A DNA stretch of 64,000 bases from NCBI GenBank assembly GCA_964424115.1, contig CAYRHN010000016.1, forward strand, positions 1 through 64,000, given 5' to 3'. Source of the stretch: CAYRHN01 sp964424115 (GTDB lineage Bacteria; Chloroflexota; Anaerolineae; Anaerolineales; Anaerolineaceae). Below, one piece after another: positions 42,756-50,069 of this stretch (the stretch's first letter is position 1; the number at the start of each line of letters is the position of its first letter). The position numbers were made by a program, and so were the translations under genes. Below the pieces are notes generated by a model. The model saw only the letters and a list, made by a program, of their open reading frames with translations. It was not told the DNA's origin and did not search any database.

Positions 42756-43567
42756 CCCTGTTGGTGCGCCTGGGGGAGGCGGCGGTGGGCATCGACTGCG
42801 AGGACAGCCAGGACGCCCAGGCCCTGCAGCGCCATTTTCACCACTGCCTGGCGCGCCCAGCGCGCATCCCCGGCCCGCCGCCGGGGGTGACTTTCCGCGT
42901 GGCGCACCCCGGGATCGTATCCTGGGAGATCTATAAAGGCGAGCAACAAATCGCCGCGCCCACCTACCGGCAGGAGGTGGCCGAGGTCCTGATGCAGGAA
43001 TTGACCGCCTGTCTGATCGACGGCAACCAGCAGCAGGCTGCCCTGCACGCGGCTGCCCTGGCCAGAAACGGGCGGGCGGTGATCATTCCGGCCCTCTCCG
43101 GCAGTGGAAAATCCACCCTGGCCGCCTGGCTGCTCTCGCACGGGTGGGATTACCTGACCGATGAGCTTACCTTGTTGGAGCCGGAAAGCGGCCTGGTGCG
43201 CGGACTGCCGCGCCCGTTAGTATTAAAGGAAGGCACTTCCCGCCTGGCGCGGGAATGGTTCCCGGCGGACACCTGCACCGATTTTCCCCGCCGCCAGGTG
43301 TGGATCGACCCACCGGCGGTGGTGGAACAGGCTCTGGCGGCCTGGCTGGTCTTTCCTGCCTACCAGTCCGGGCAGCCTTTCCAGACCAGCCCGCTTTCCC
43401 CGGCCGAGGCGGCCTTTGAACTGCTGCGTACGCTGGTCAATGCCCGCCACCTGCCCGGCACCGGCCTGCCCGCCATGACCGCCCTGGCGCGCCGCGCCCC
43501 GGCCTTCCGCCTGACCTACGGCGCGCTGGACGAAGCGGCTGCGGCATGGTTCGACCGGTTGGATTAA
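42746..43567 (+). CDS. HprK-related kinase (HPr-rel-A system type)
   Basis: The 273-aa protein starts at TTG 42746 inside the end of the PqqD-like gene, or at a slightly later GTG. Its P-loop LSGSGKST is at 117-124, preceded by LHAAALARNGRAVII as in HPr kinases. YLTDELTLLE (137-146) is the HprK-like Asp/Glu region. It lacks the full length and N-terminal domain of true HPr kinase and no HPr gene is near. It is likely to phosphorylate a peptide or protein Ser/Thr bound by the PqqD partner. Target unknown. Confidence 0.82.
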   Translation: MGITLLVRLGEAAVGIDCEDSQDAQALQRHFHHCLARPARIPGPPPGVTFRVAHPGIVSWEIYKGEQQIAAPTYRQEVAEVLMQELTACLIDGNQQQAALHAAALARNGRAVIIPALSGSGKSTLAAWLLSHGWDYLTDELTLLEPESGLVRGLPRPLVLKEGTSRLAREWFPADTCTDFPRRQVWIDPPAVVEQALAAWLVFPAYQSGQPFQTSPLSPAEAAFELLRTLVNARHLPGTGLPAMTALARRAPAFRLTYGALDEAAAAWFDRLD

Positions 43568-43589
43568 TGATCCTATCCCTTTATTCATC

Positions 43590-43617
43590 TTGTATTTCCC
43601 CTCGGATTTGATATAAT
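43590..43617 (+). promoter_or_regulatory. Promoter of the first leader-conserved Tat protein
   Basis: TTGTAT (43590-43595), 16-bp spacer, TATAAT (43612-43617), then about 55 nt to the ATG with AGGAGAAG as ribosome site. A separate promoter inside the cassette suggests the substrate-like gene is made in excess over the enzymes. Confidence 0.7.
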
Positions 43618-43672
43618 GGACAAAGCTCGTTAAGGGCTCCCTTTCCCATTCATCTGTCCTCAGGAGAAGAAT

Positions 43673-44284
43673 ATGCGTAAACTTACCCGCCGCGAATTAT
43701 TGAAGGTTTCGCTTGGTACGATGGGGGCTTTGGCCCTGGCCAACCTGCCCAACTGGAACAAACCCGCCCTGCGCGTGGGCGTGCTGCCCGCGCATGCCCA
43801 GACCTCGTTGGATTTGAATGATTTATTGGTCCGCCTGACGTGGGATACCGGGGAAACGGAACCTTCAAACGGGGACAAGATGACTTCCGATCTGGATCTG
43901 GAAGTGTGGGAACCGGATGGCTCCTATTCTTCTTACAATTACCAAAATGGGACCACCGGTCATGGTGGGATCGATAACCAATGGGGATTTGGTCCGGAAG
44001 TGGTTTACGTTCTGGCAGGTGATGCCATGGACGGAACCTATGAAGTGTGGATCGATATGCACGCAGGTCCCATTCCTACGACCGCCACGGTGCGGGTGGA
44101 GGTTTTCACCGGAACGCCGCAGTATCAGGTTCGCACTTATACCTACACCTTTACCGATCTATCTGGCGGTGAAACCAAATATTACCCCGGTGACGATATT
44201 TTGATTTGCACGATTACTTTCCCTGGCGGCATCATTGCTGCTGCCAAGGGACAGCGGAAATCAACCCGTCCCGAGAAGAAATAA
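43673..44284 (+). CDS. Tat-exported protein with conserved 46-residue leader, YfaP/DUF2135-like body (copy 1)
   Basis: The 203-aa protein opens with a twin-arginine signal (LTRRELLKVS) and a short hydrophobic stretch. A W-N-K-P segment follows and the cleavage site is AHA|QTS around residue 42. Residues 1-46 are identical to those of the protein at 45535. The body is beta-rich, with DLDLEVWEPDGS and GGIDNQWGFGPEVVYV resembling YfaP/DUF2135 domains, and a basic Lys/Arg C-terminus. It sits directly between the HprK-like kinase and the nucleotidyltransferase. I infer that it may be a substrate of the cassette. A simple secreted structural protein is the alternative. Confidence 0.78.
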   Translation: MRKLTRRELLKVSLGTMGALALANLPNWNKPALRVGVLPAHAQTSLDLNDLLVRLTWDTGETEPSNGDKMTSDLDLEVWEPDGSYSSYNYQNGTTGHGGIDNQWGFGPEVVYVLAGDAMDGTYEVWIDMHAGPIPTTATVRVEVFTGTPQYQVRTYTYTFTDLSGGETKYYPGDDILICTITFPGGIIAAAKGQRKSTRPEKK

Positions 44285-44348
44285 GCGCTTTGCCGCAAAG
44301 GGAACCTGAGACCAGGAATATCTGGATGAATCAGGCTGCTTGCATCGC

Positions 44349-45446
44349 GTGAACCCTCTCCAACTCCTGCTGGCAAAATGCGCGCGCATCGCTATTCCTG
44401 AACAGGAGCAGACGAGTCTTAAAGAGCTGTTTGAACCATTACAAGATTGGCAAGGGCTGATTGCCGAGGCCGAAAGGCAGCGCATGGCGCCCTTGCTTTA
44501 TTTTAACCTGCGCGCCTGCGGGGCGGAGATCCCGTCCCACGCGCGCGATTCCCTGGCGGGTTTGGCCCTGCGCCACCGCCTGGCGGCGGATGCGCGCGGG
44601 CGCGTCCTGGGCGAATTGCTGCGGTCTTGCGAGAAGGCGGGGATCAGAGTTGCTTTGCTCAAAGGCGCGGCGCTGGCAACCCTGGCCTATCCGCGGCCGG
44701 AATTGCGTCCAATGCGGGACGTGGACCTGTTGGTGGCGCCGGAACAAGCTGCCCGTTTGAAGGAGCTGACCGGCGAACTGGGCTTCCAGCCGGTTCCGGA
44801 GCCGGATTTTCTGGCCTCCGACAAGCATTTTCCCTCCCTGGCGCTCCGTAAAGGAGGCTTCACCCTCACCCTGGAGATCCACACCCAGTTGTACGACAGC
44901 CTGTGGCGGGCGCAGCCCGCATCTACTCCTGTCCTGCTGGAGCGAGCACGCCCTTTCCAAATAGAGGGACAGGCGGCCTGGTCTTTAGGCCTGGAAGATC
45001 TGCTTGGGCACCTCTACCAGCACATGGTGATCGAGGAGATCCGCTGGATCGGCGTGGCCGACCTGCTGGCCCTGGCGGGAAAATTCCAGGCGGAGATCGA
45101 TTGGGCGCGTGTGCGGCGCGAATATCCTTTTGTCCTGGCCGGCCTCTCGGTGCTGGGCACGCTGGTCCCCTTGCCGGAGGGGTTGGCGGAGCGGTTAGAC
45201 CTGCCCGCCGGGAATTCCCCCCCGGACGCGGGCGAGGACTGGCAGGGTTGGCCGCGGGTGGCATTCGCGCGCTGGCGCCAACAGGGGATTTTGCGCTTCC
45301 TCCGGCACACCTTTTGGCCTTCGCGTTGGTGGCAGCGCCTGTACTACGGCGTGCCGATTAACCGGTCGCTTTTTTGGACGCGGGCGGTGCGCCACCCGCT
45401 GCATATTTTGGGCATGGCCTTGCGGCGGGGAAAGCGCAGAATTTGA
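44349..45446 (+). CDS. Nucleotidyltransferase-family protein (NTP_transf_5 type)
   Basis: The protein of about 365 aa (GTG 44349 start, or TTG 44340) has the nucleotidyltransferase core LLKGAALATLAYPRPELRPM followed by RDVDLLVAPE, with the metal-binding D-x-D in the DVDLLV segment. A central helical region and a basic C-terminal tail rich in W/R follow. Proteins of this type recur beside HprK-related kinases and PqqD relatives, and also in lasso-peptide tailoring clusters. It presumably adenylylates or otherwise nucleotidylates a peptide, protein or small molecule. It lies between the two Tat-leader genes, which share the same strand. Confidence 0.82.
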   Translation: MNPLQLLLAKCARIAIPEQEQTSLKELFEPLQDWQGLIAEAERQRMAPLLYFNLRACGAEIPSHARDSLAGLALRHRLAADARGRVLGELLRSCEKAGIRVALLKGAALATLAYPRPELRPMRDVDLLVAPEQAARLKELTGELGFQPVPEPDFLASDKHFPSLALRKGGFTLTLEIHTQLYDSLWRAQPASTPVLLERARPFQIEGQAAWSLGLEDLLGHLYQHMVIEEIRWIGVADLLALAGKFQAEIDWARVRREYPFVLAGLSVLGTLVPLPEGLAERLDLPAGNSPPDAGEDWQGWPRVAFARWRQQGILRFLRHTFWPSRWWQRLYYGVPINRSLFWTRAVRHPLHILGMALRRGKRRI

Positions 45447-45490
45447 TCCGATTCCGGTTGCATTGGGTACTAGGATTTCTTAACAAATCC

Positions 45491-45499
45491 TGGTATAAT
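45491..45499 (+). promoter_or_regulatory. Extended -10 promoter of the second leader-conserved Tat protein
   Basis: TGGTATAAT is an extended -10 (TGn + TATAAT 45494-45499) with no good -35. The ribosome site and start context (AGGAGAAGAATATGCG) match those of copy 1 almost exactly. Confidence 0.65.
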
Positions 45500-45534
45500 T
45501 TTTCTATTCATCGATGATTTTTGAGGAGAAGAAT

Positions 45535-46173
45535 ATGCGCAAACTCACCCGCCGCGAATTATTGAAGGTCTCACTGGGCACGATGGGTGCCCTGGCCCTG
45601 GCCAATCTGCCCAACTGGAACAAACCTGCCCTGCGCGTGGGCGTGCTGCCTGCGCATGCCCAGACCTCGCTGCCGCGCTACGATCTGCTCTTTACCCTGG
45701 CCTGGAACAAGGGCAACACTTCTTCGAGTGGTGACCCAACCACAGCTGTGGATATTGATATCGCAGCGCAGGAACCCGGCGGCGGCACGAAGATCGTCGG
45801 ACCGGGGGGAGAATTTGTGTGCTACTACAACCCGGACGGCTTGTCGGCCCACCTGGACATGGACAACACCTGGGGCTACGGCCCGGAAAATATTTACGTC
45901 CCCGAAGGCGCTGCCATGGCAGGCGAGTATGTGCTGGGCTTTATTCTCAAGAATGTTGAGCTTGGTAAATATATCGATCCCGAAGCCTATCCGGTGACCC
46001 TGACCTTTACGGTGAAGACCTATGTGGGCACTGCGCAGGAACATTCCGAAACCTTCACCTATGTGCTGAATGGTGAAAATAATTATGGGGTTCCGCTGGC
46101 CTCGGCCTATTTCCCCAGCGGCGAAATTGAAGTTTGGTCCCAGGGTGCTGCCAAGCAAAAGACCTGGAAGTAA
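45535..46173 (+). CDS. Tat-exported protein with conserved 46-residue leader, YfaP/DUF2135-like body (copy 2)
   Basis: From ATG 45535 the protein is 212 aa; the upstream ATG at 45514 is read through the ribosome site and rejected. Residues 1-46 are identical to copy 1, but 13 codons differ synonymously. The body diverges (PRYDLLFTLAWNKGNTSSSG, then DIDIAAQEPGGG and LDMDNTWGYGPENIYV) yet keeps the YfaP/DUF2135-like pattern. Its C-terminus is again basic. A strong terminator follows directly, closing the cassette. Export by Tat and processing after AHA are expected. Confidence 0.78.
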   Translation: MRKLTRRELLKVSLGTMGALALANLPNWNKPALRVGVLPAHAQTSLPRYDLLFTLAWNKGNTSSSGDPTTAVDIDIAAQEPGGGTKIVGPGGEFVCYYNPDGLSAHLDMDNTWGYGPENIYVPEGAAMAGEYVLGFILKNVELGKYIDPEAYPVTLTFTVKTYVGTAQEHSETFTYVLNGENNYGVPLASAYFPSGEIEVWSQGAAKQKTWK

Positions 46174-46202
46174 TTTTCGCCGTACGGCGTAAAGCATTTG
46201 CC

Positions 46203-46232
46203 CTGCCCTGGAGTTTTCCAGGGCAGTTTTTT
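46203..46232 (+). terminator. Intrinsic terminator closing the PqqD/HprK/Tat cassette
   Basis: A 10-bp perfect stem (46203-46212 with 46217-46226, loop GTTT) is followed by six T (46227-46232). It lies 30 nt after the copy-2 stop. Confidence 0.92.
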
Positions 46233-46322
46233 ATGACTTGAATCGATTGCATTCTTTTGAGATTCCTGTTGTAGAATAAATAAGATCGATTTTCCGAGTT
46301 GTATTTCTAGAGGAGGTTTCTT

Positions 46323-46742
46323 ATGAGTTATCACACGATCATCATCGTTGGGCGATTGGGCAAGGACCCCGAAATGCGCTATACCCCCAGCGGCCAGGCT
46401 GTGACCAGTTTTTCGGTTGCCACCGACCGCGCCTACACCGGCCAGGACGGCCAGCTGGTGAAAGAGACCACCTGGTTCCGCATCAGCGTGTGGGGCAAAC
46501 AGGCCGAAAGCTGCAATAATTACCTGTCCAAGGGTAAGCTGGTGTTGGTGGAAGGCCGCATGACCCAGGATAAGAACGGCGGGCCGCGCGTCTGGACGGA
46601 CAAGGAAGGCAATGCGCGCGCCTCCTTCGAGGTTACTGCGCAAACTGTGCGCTTCCTCTCCTCCAAGAGCGAGGGCGGCAGCGCCGGAGGCGCTGAAGAT
46701 GTCGGCGATATTGCCGGCGGTGCGGAAGATATCCCCTTCTAG
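46323..46742 (+). CDS. ssb: Single-stranded DNA-binding protein
   Basis: This 139-aa OB-fold SSB has the start IIIVGRLGKDPEMRYTPSGQ, FSVATDR, TTWFRISVWGKQAE and VLVEGRM. A short Gly-rich linker and the acidic tip DIPF follow, which recruits partner proteins. Its tail is shorter than in E. coli SSB. AGGAGG lies 6 nt upstream of the ATG. It is the first gene of a group with DUF3467 and translin-like proteins. Confidence 0.95.
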   Translation: MSYHTIIIVGRLGKDPEMRYTPSGQAVTSFSVATDRAYTGQDGQLVKETTWFRISVWGKQAESCNNYLSKGKLVLVEGRMTQDKNGGPRVWTDKEGNARASFEVTAQTVRFLSSKSEGGSAGGAEDVGDIAGGAEDIPF

Positions 46743-46754
46743 GATCCTCTTCCC

Positions 46755-47084
46755 ATGGCCACCAAACCCACGCCCCCTCCGTTGGACCTGCCGTCCGACC
46801 TGGCAGTCACCTATGCCAATCTGGTGCGCATCACCCACACCCCGGCAGAGTTGATCTTCGACTTTGCCCAGCTGCTGCCCGGTCCGGCCGGCGCGCGGGT
46901 CATGGCGCGCATCCTGATGTCGCCGGTGGGGGCCAAGTTGTTCTACCGCGCCCTGGGCGAGAATCTGGCCCGCTACGAGGCCATCTTTGGCGAGATCAAC
47001 CTTCCCCGCGATTCCTCGCTGGCCAACGACCTGTTCCGCTCGGTGCATCCCCCCGAGAATCCCCCCCCGGATGACGGGAAATAA
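46755..47084 (+). CDS. DUF3467 domain protein
   Basis: This 109-aa soluble protein has the DUF3467 pattern: YANLVRITHTPAELIFDFAQ, then GARVMARILMSPVGAKLFYRAL and an ALGENLARYEAIFG helix. The ends are Pro-rich and probably disordered. DUF3467 proteins are small and of unknown function. It follows ssb by 12 nt, so co-expression with DNA-maintenance genes is likely. Confidence 0.85.
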   Translation: MATKPTPPPLDLPSDLAVTYANLVRITHTPAELIFDFAQLLPGPAGARVMARILMSPVGAKLFYRALGENLARYEAIFGEINLPRDSSLANDLFRSVHPPENPPPDDGK

Positions 47085-47099
47085 CCCGGCTGTTTGCGT

Positions 47100-47133
47100 G
47101 CCGTCTGCGGCAGCCATAACTGCCGCAGACGGC
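47100..47133. terminator. Stem-loop between DUF3467 and translin-like genes
   Basis: A 14-bp perfect GC-rich stem (47100-47113 with 47120-47133, loop CCATAA) is followed by GCAAAAC with no T-run. It may be a processing or attenuating hairpin. Confidence 0.6.
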
Positions 47134-47169
47134 GCAAAACATCCGGTTGCTGCTTAGAGAGTCATCGCT

Positions 47170-47805
47170 ATGGATCACTTCCCTGAAATTGCCGAGCAAA
47201 TCCGGCAATCATTTGAAACGCGCAACCAGGCACGCGACCGCGCCCTGGCGCAGGCGCGCCAGTTGACCCGTTTTGCCGCGCACGCCATCCGCGCCCTGCA
47301 CCGCAGCGAGTTCGACCTGGCTGCCGAACAGATCGCCGAGGCGTCCAGGATCGTGGAGATCCTGAAATCCGACCTGGCCGGGTTGCCCGACCTGTATTAT
47401 GCCGGCTATACCCAGGACGCGATCAAGGAGTACGCCGAAGCCTGCACCACCTCGGCCATGATCCAAAACCGGCCGCTGCCCACCCCGGATCAGTTGGGAC
47501 TGGAAGCCGCCACCTACGTGAACGGCCTGGCCGAATCGATCGGCGAACTGCGCCGGCGCTGCATGGATATCCTGCGCAGCGGCTATTCCACCGAGGCCGA
47601 GCGCCTGCTAGGCTGCATGGACGAGATCTACGCGGCCCTGGTCACCCTGGATTATCCCGACGCGGTCACCAACGGCCTGCGCCGGCAGACCGACCTGGTG
47701 CGCGGCATCATCGAACGCACGCGCGGCGACCTGACCATTTCCCTGCGTGAACAGCAACTGGAAACCTCGATGGCGCGCCTGATGGACCGGCTGGGCAAGG
47801 GCTGA
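47170..47805 (+). CDS. Translin-family protein
   Basis: The 211-aa all-helical protein resembles bacterial and archaeal translins. It has an N-terminal helix rich in R/Q (NQARDRALAQARQLTRF), the central YYAGYTQDAIKEYAEACTT and a GDLTISLREQQLE C-terminal helix. Translins form ring-shaped oligomers that bind or cleave small RNA or single-stranded DNA. The catalytic Glu residues of TRAX are not clearly identifiable. It ends 1 nt before the Cas4-like gene, so a nucleic-acid role beside ssb and recN is consistent. Confidence 0.8.
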   Translation: MDHFPEIAEQIRQSFETRNQARDRALAQARQLTRFAAHAIRALHRSEFDLAAEQIAEASRIVEILKSDLAGLPDLYYAGYTQDAIKEYAEACTTSAMIQNRPLPTPDQLGLEAATYVNGLAESIGELRRRCMDILRSGYSTEAERLLGCMDEIYAALVTLDYPDAVTNGLRRQTDLVRGIIERTRGDLTISLREQQLETSMARLMDRLGKG

Positions 47806-47806
47806 G

Positions 47807-48046
47807 ATGCGCGTCCTGCGCTGCAGCGAGGTGGGGGGATATTTGTACTGCGCCCGCGCCTGGTGGTACCAGCGTCAGGGCAAGCCTTCGCAAAACACGG
47901 CCGAGCTGGCGGACGGCACCGCCTATCACCAGCGCCACGGCCGGCATGTGGTTTTGGCCGGGCTGCTGCGCACGCTGGGTTGGATCGCGTTACTGGCCGG
48001 GCTGCTGCTGGCGGCCTTTGCCATCACCTGGCAGGTCCTGGGCTGA
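47807..48046 (+). CDS. Cas4-like protein, N-terminal half (Cys site plus first membrane helix)
   Basis: The 79-aa product contains the Cas4-type N-terminal motif RCSEVGGYLYCARAWW (Cys6, Cys15) and DGTAYHQRHGR, followed by one membrane helix (WIALLAGLLLAAFAITWQVL). It then hits TGA at 48044-48046. The next ORF continues in the same frame three bases later with a second membrane helix and the nuclease core. The two ORFs look like one gene split by a single stop codon. A true two-subunit arrangement is the alternative. Confidence 0.7.
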   Translation: MRVLRCSEVGGYLYCARAWWYQRQGKPSQNTAELADGTAYHQRHGRHVVLAGLLRTLGWIALLAGLLLAAFAITWQVLG

Positions 48047-48049
48047 GCC

Positions 48050-48559
48050 ATGCTGTACCTGGCGCTCTTCCTGGTTCTCCTGGCGGCCTTTTTTCTCTGG
48101 CAATCTTCCCGGCAGCAGAAAGCCAGCGGCCTGCCGATGGGGCGGATCGTCTCCTCGGATACCGGCACGCGCCGCGAGCTGGAAAAGCCTCTGTATGACC
48201 CCGCCCTGGGGTTAACCGGCAAACCGGATTACCTGCTGGAACGCGACGGGGCGCTCATCCCGGTGGAGGTGAAATCTTCTTCCGCTCCGCCTGAGCCGCG
48301 CGAGGGGCATATTTTTCAACTGCTGGCTTACTGCATCCTGGTGGAGCGCCTGACCGGCAAACGCCCTCCCTACGGCCTGCTGCGCTACCGCGACCGCACC
48401 TTTGCAATTGATTACACGCCCCAGCGCCAGGAAGCGTTGATCGACCTGCTGGCGGAAATGCGCGAGGCCGACCGGGGAGGAACGGTGGATCGCTCACACG
48501 ATTCCCCGGCGCGCTGCGCCCGCTGCGGCTACCGCGATATCTGCGATCAAAAATTATGA
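48050..48559 (+). CDS. Cas4-like PD-(D/E)XK exonuclease, C-terminal half with membrane helix
   Basis: The 169-aa product starts with a membrane helix (LYLALFLVLLAAFFLW). The Cas4/RecB-type core follows: GKPDYLLERDGALIPVEVKSS with the catalytic Asp, Glu and Lys, then GHIFQLLAYCILVE. It ends with C-x2-C-x5-C (CARCGYRDIC), which would complete a 4Fe-4S site together with the cysteine in the upstream half. It is in the same frame as that half. No CRISPR array or other cas gene is nearby, so it is a stand-alone, membrane-bound Cas4 relative. Confidence 0.78.
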   Translation: MLYLALFLVLLAAFFLWQSSRQQKASGLPMGRIVSSDTGTRRELEKPLYDPALGLTGKPDYLLERDGALIPVEVKSSSAPPEPREGHIFQLLAYCILVERLTGKRPPYGLLRYRDRTFAIDYTPQRQEALIDLLAEMREADRGGTVDRSHDSPARCARCGYRDICDQKL

Positions 48560-48566
48560 TTTTTGG

Positions 48567-48606
48567 GGGTCATTGCAGGCAGCGCTGGCTGTGCCTGCAA
48601 TGACCC
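48567..48606. terminator. Long stem-loop between Cas4-like and nadK genes
   Basis: 15-nt arms GGGTCATTGCAGGCA (48567-48581) and its complement (48592-48606) pair perfectly, with a 10-nt loop. There is no long T-run. It could be a terminator or a REP-like element; the GTCATTGC edge also occurs in the element at 61690-61770. Confidence 0.6.
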
Positions 48607-48624
48607 TCAAAGACCATTTTCGTT

Positions 48625-48630
48625 TATAAT
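48625..48630 (+). promoter_or_regulatory. -10 box of nadK, probably leaderless
   Basis: A perfect TATAAT ends 6 nt before the first ATG (48637). A transcript starting there would have no ribosome site for that ATG. The second ATG at 48643 would leave only about 6 nt of leader. Confidence 0.55.
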
Positions 48631-48636
48631 ACCTTT

Positions 48637-49512
48637 ATGCACATGCCATCCAACCCGCCGCGGCGCATTTGCGTCGTGTTGAATCCCAAGATGCCGCAGA
48701 TGCGCTCTGAAGGCGAAGAATTGGTGCGCCGCATCGAAGAGTTGGGCTTGCAGGCGCGCCTGTATCCGGAGGTGGAAGATCCCAACCTGGCAAAGTGCGT
48801 CACCGGGCGCATGACGGACGCATTGATCGTGCTGGGCGGCGACGGCACCATGCTGCGCGCCGGGCGCCTGACCGCCGCTTACGATATTCCGGTGATCGGG
48901 ATCAATTTGGGGCGCTTTGGTTTCCTGATGGAAATGCGCCTCGGCGAATGGCGCGAGCGCCTGCCCCTCCTGGCGCAGGGCAAATATTGGATCGAAAAAC
49001 GCATGATGCTGCGCGCCTCGCACTGGCGCGGGGAGGAATGCCTGGGCGAGTGGGATGTGCTCAACGAGGTGGTGGTTTGCCGCGGCATGGCCGTTCGCCC
49101 GCTGCACCTGACCGCCGTGGTGGATGACGAGTGGCAGGCAGATTACATCGCCGACGGGCTGATCGTTTCCACCGCCACCGGTTCAACCGCCTATGCCCTG
49201 GCAGCCGGCGGGCCGATCTTGCCGCCCGAACTGCGCAACTTGCTGGTGGTGCCGGTGGCGCCGCACCTTTCGGTGGACCGCGCTGTGGTCCTGCCGGAAG
49301 GATCGCGGGTTTCGGTCAGCGCGCGCACCAGCCACGATGCCATCTTCAGCATGGACGGTCAAAAACCCGCGCCGTTGTTGGAAGATGAGACCGTGCGCGT
49401 GGGGGTTGGCCCTTATTCGGCCAGTTTTATCCGCTTCCAGGACCCCGGTTATTTCTACCGCAACCTGACCAAATATATGGAGAAAAACCCTGTTACAGGT
49501 GGAGAGCTATGA
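48637..49512 (+). CDS. nadK: NAD kinase
   Basis: The 291-aa protein has the NAD-kinase motifs GGDGTMLRAGR (67-77), the INLGRFGFL segment, NEVVVCRG, and TATGSTAYALAAGGPI, quoted by parts. It phosphorylates NAD to NADP using ATP. It overlaps the B-box gene by 4 nt (ATGA) and lies in the conserved nadK-recN neighbourhood. Confidence 0.94.
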   Translation: MHMPSNPPRRICVVLNPKMPQMRSEGEELVRRIEELGLQARLYPEVEDPNLAKCVTGRMTDALIVLGGDGTMLRAGRLTAAYDIPVIGINLGRFGFLMEMRLGEWRERLPLLAQGKYWIEKRMMLRASHWRGEECLGEWDVLNEVVVCRGMAVRPLHLTAVVDDEWQADYIADGLIVSTATGSTAYALAAGGPILPPELRNLLVVPVAPHLSVDRAVVLPEGSRVSVSARTSHDAIFSMDGQKPAPLLEDETVRVGVGPYSASFIRFQDPGYFYRNLTKYMEKNPVTGGEL

Positions 49513-50060
49513 GCGAACAAAACAATGATGTGACCCCGCAGAGCAATCTGCCGGAGACAATGTACTGCGTCAACCATCCGCAGCGTGAAACCTACCTGCG
49601 CTGCAACCGCTGCAACGATCCGATCTGTATCCAGTGCGCGGTGCTGACCCCCACCGGTTACCGCTGCAAGAACTGCATTCGCGGGCAGCAAAAGGTGTAC
49701 GAAACTACCGAGGGCATGGATGTGCCGATCGCTGCGGTCGTTTCAGCGCTGCTGGCCTTTGGCGGCAGCTATATTGCCCCTGTGATGAGTTTCTTCATTG
49801 TCATCATCGGCCCCCTGGTGGGGGTTGCCATTGAGGAAGTCGTGCGCTGGTTGACCAAGCGCCGCCGCTCGCGTGGGCTTTCCTGGGCCGTGGTGATCGG
49901 CGCGGGAGTCGGCGGGGCAGCCCAACTGCTCTATTCGCTCACCATGCTGCTGGAAGGGGTTCCGGTGGGCAGCGCTTATTACCTCCGCCTGCTTTGGCTG
50001 GCCATCTACGTTGTCTTTTTGGTATCTTTCCTGTATTACCGATTTATCGGAAAACGCTAG
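49509..50060 (+). CDS. B-box zinc-finger membrane protein
   Basis: The 183-aa protein has an N-terminal B-box-like zinc site (CVNHPQRETYLRCNRC, then CIQC, CKNC) within residues 19-57, of the type found in front of rhomboid proteases. Four or so membrane helices follow. No rhomboid Ser/His dyad is seen, so it is not a protease. Function unknown. The ATGA overlap with nadK and the short gap to recN indicate one operon. Confidence 0.8.
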   Translation: MSEQNNDVTPQSNLPETMYCVNHPQRETYLRCNRCNDPICIQCAVLTPTGYRCKNCIRGQQKVYETTEGMDVPIAAVVSALLAFGGSYIAPVMSFFIVIIGPLVGVAIEEVVRWLTKRRRSRGLSWAVVIGAGVGGAAQLLYSLTMLLEGVPVGSAYYLRLLWLAIYVVFLVSFLYYRFIGKR

Positions 50061-50069
50061 GGGAGTTGT

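Noticed and set aside
42483..45446. Lasso-peptide biosynthetic cluster
   Set aside because: PqqD, kinase and nucleotidyltransferase types match lasso tailoring sets, but there is no McjB-like protease, no McjC-like cyclase and no short precursor ORF.
47807..48559. Cas4-like gene as a sign of a CRISPR-Cas locus
   Set aside because: No other cas gene and no repeat-spacer array anywhere in the window; membrane helices also set it apart from adaptation Cas4.
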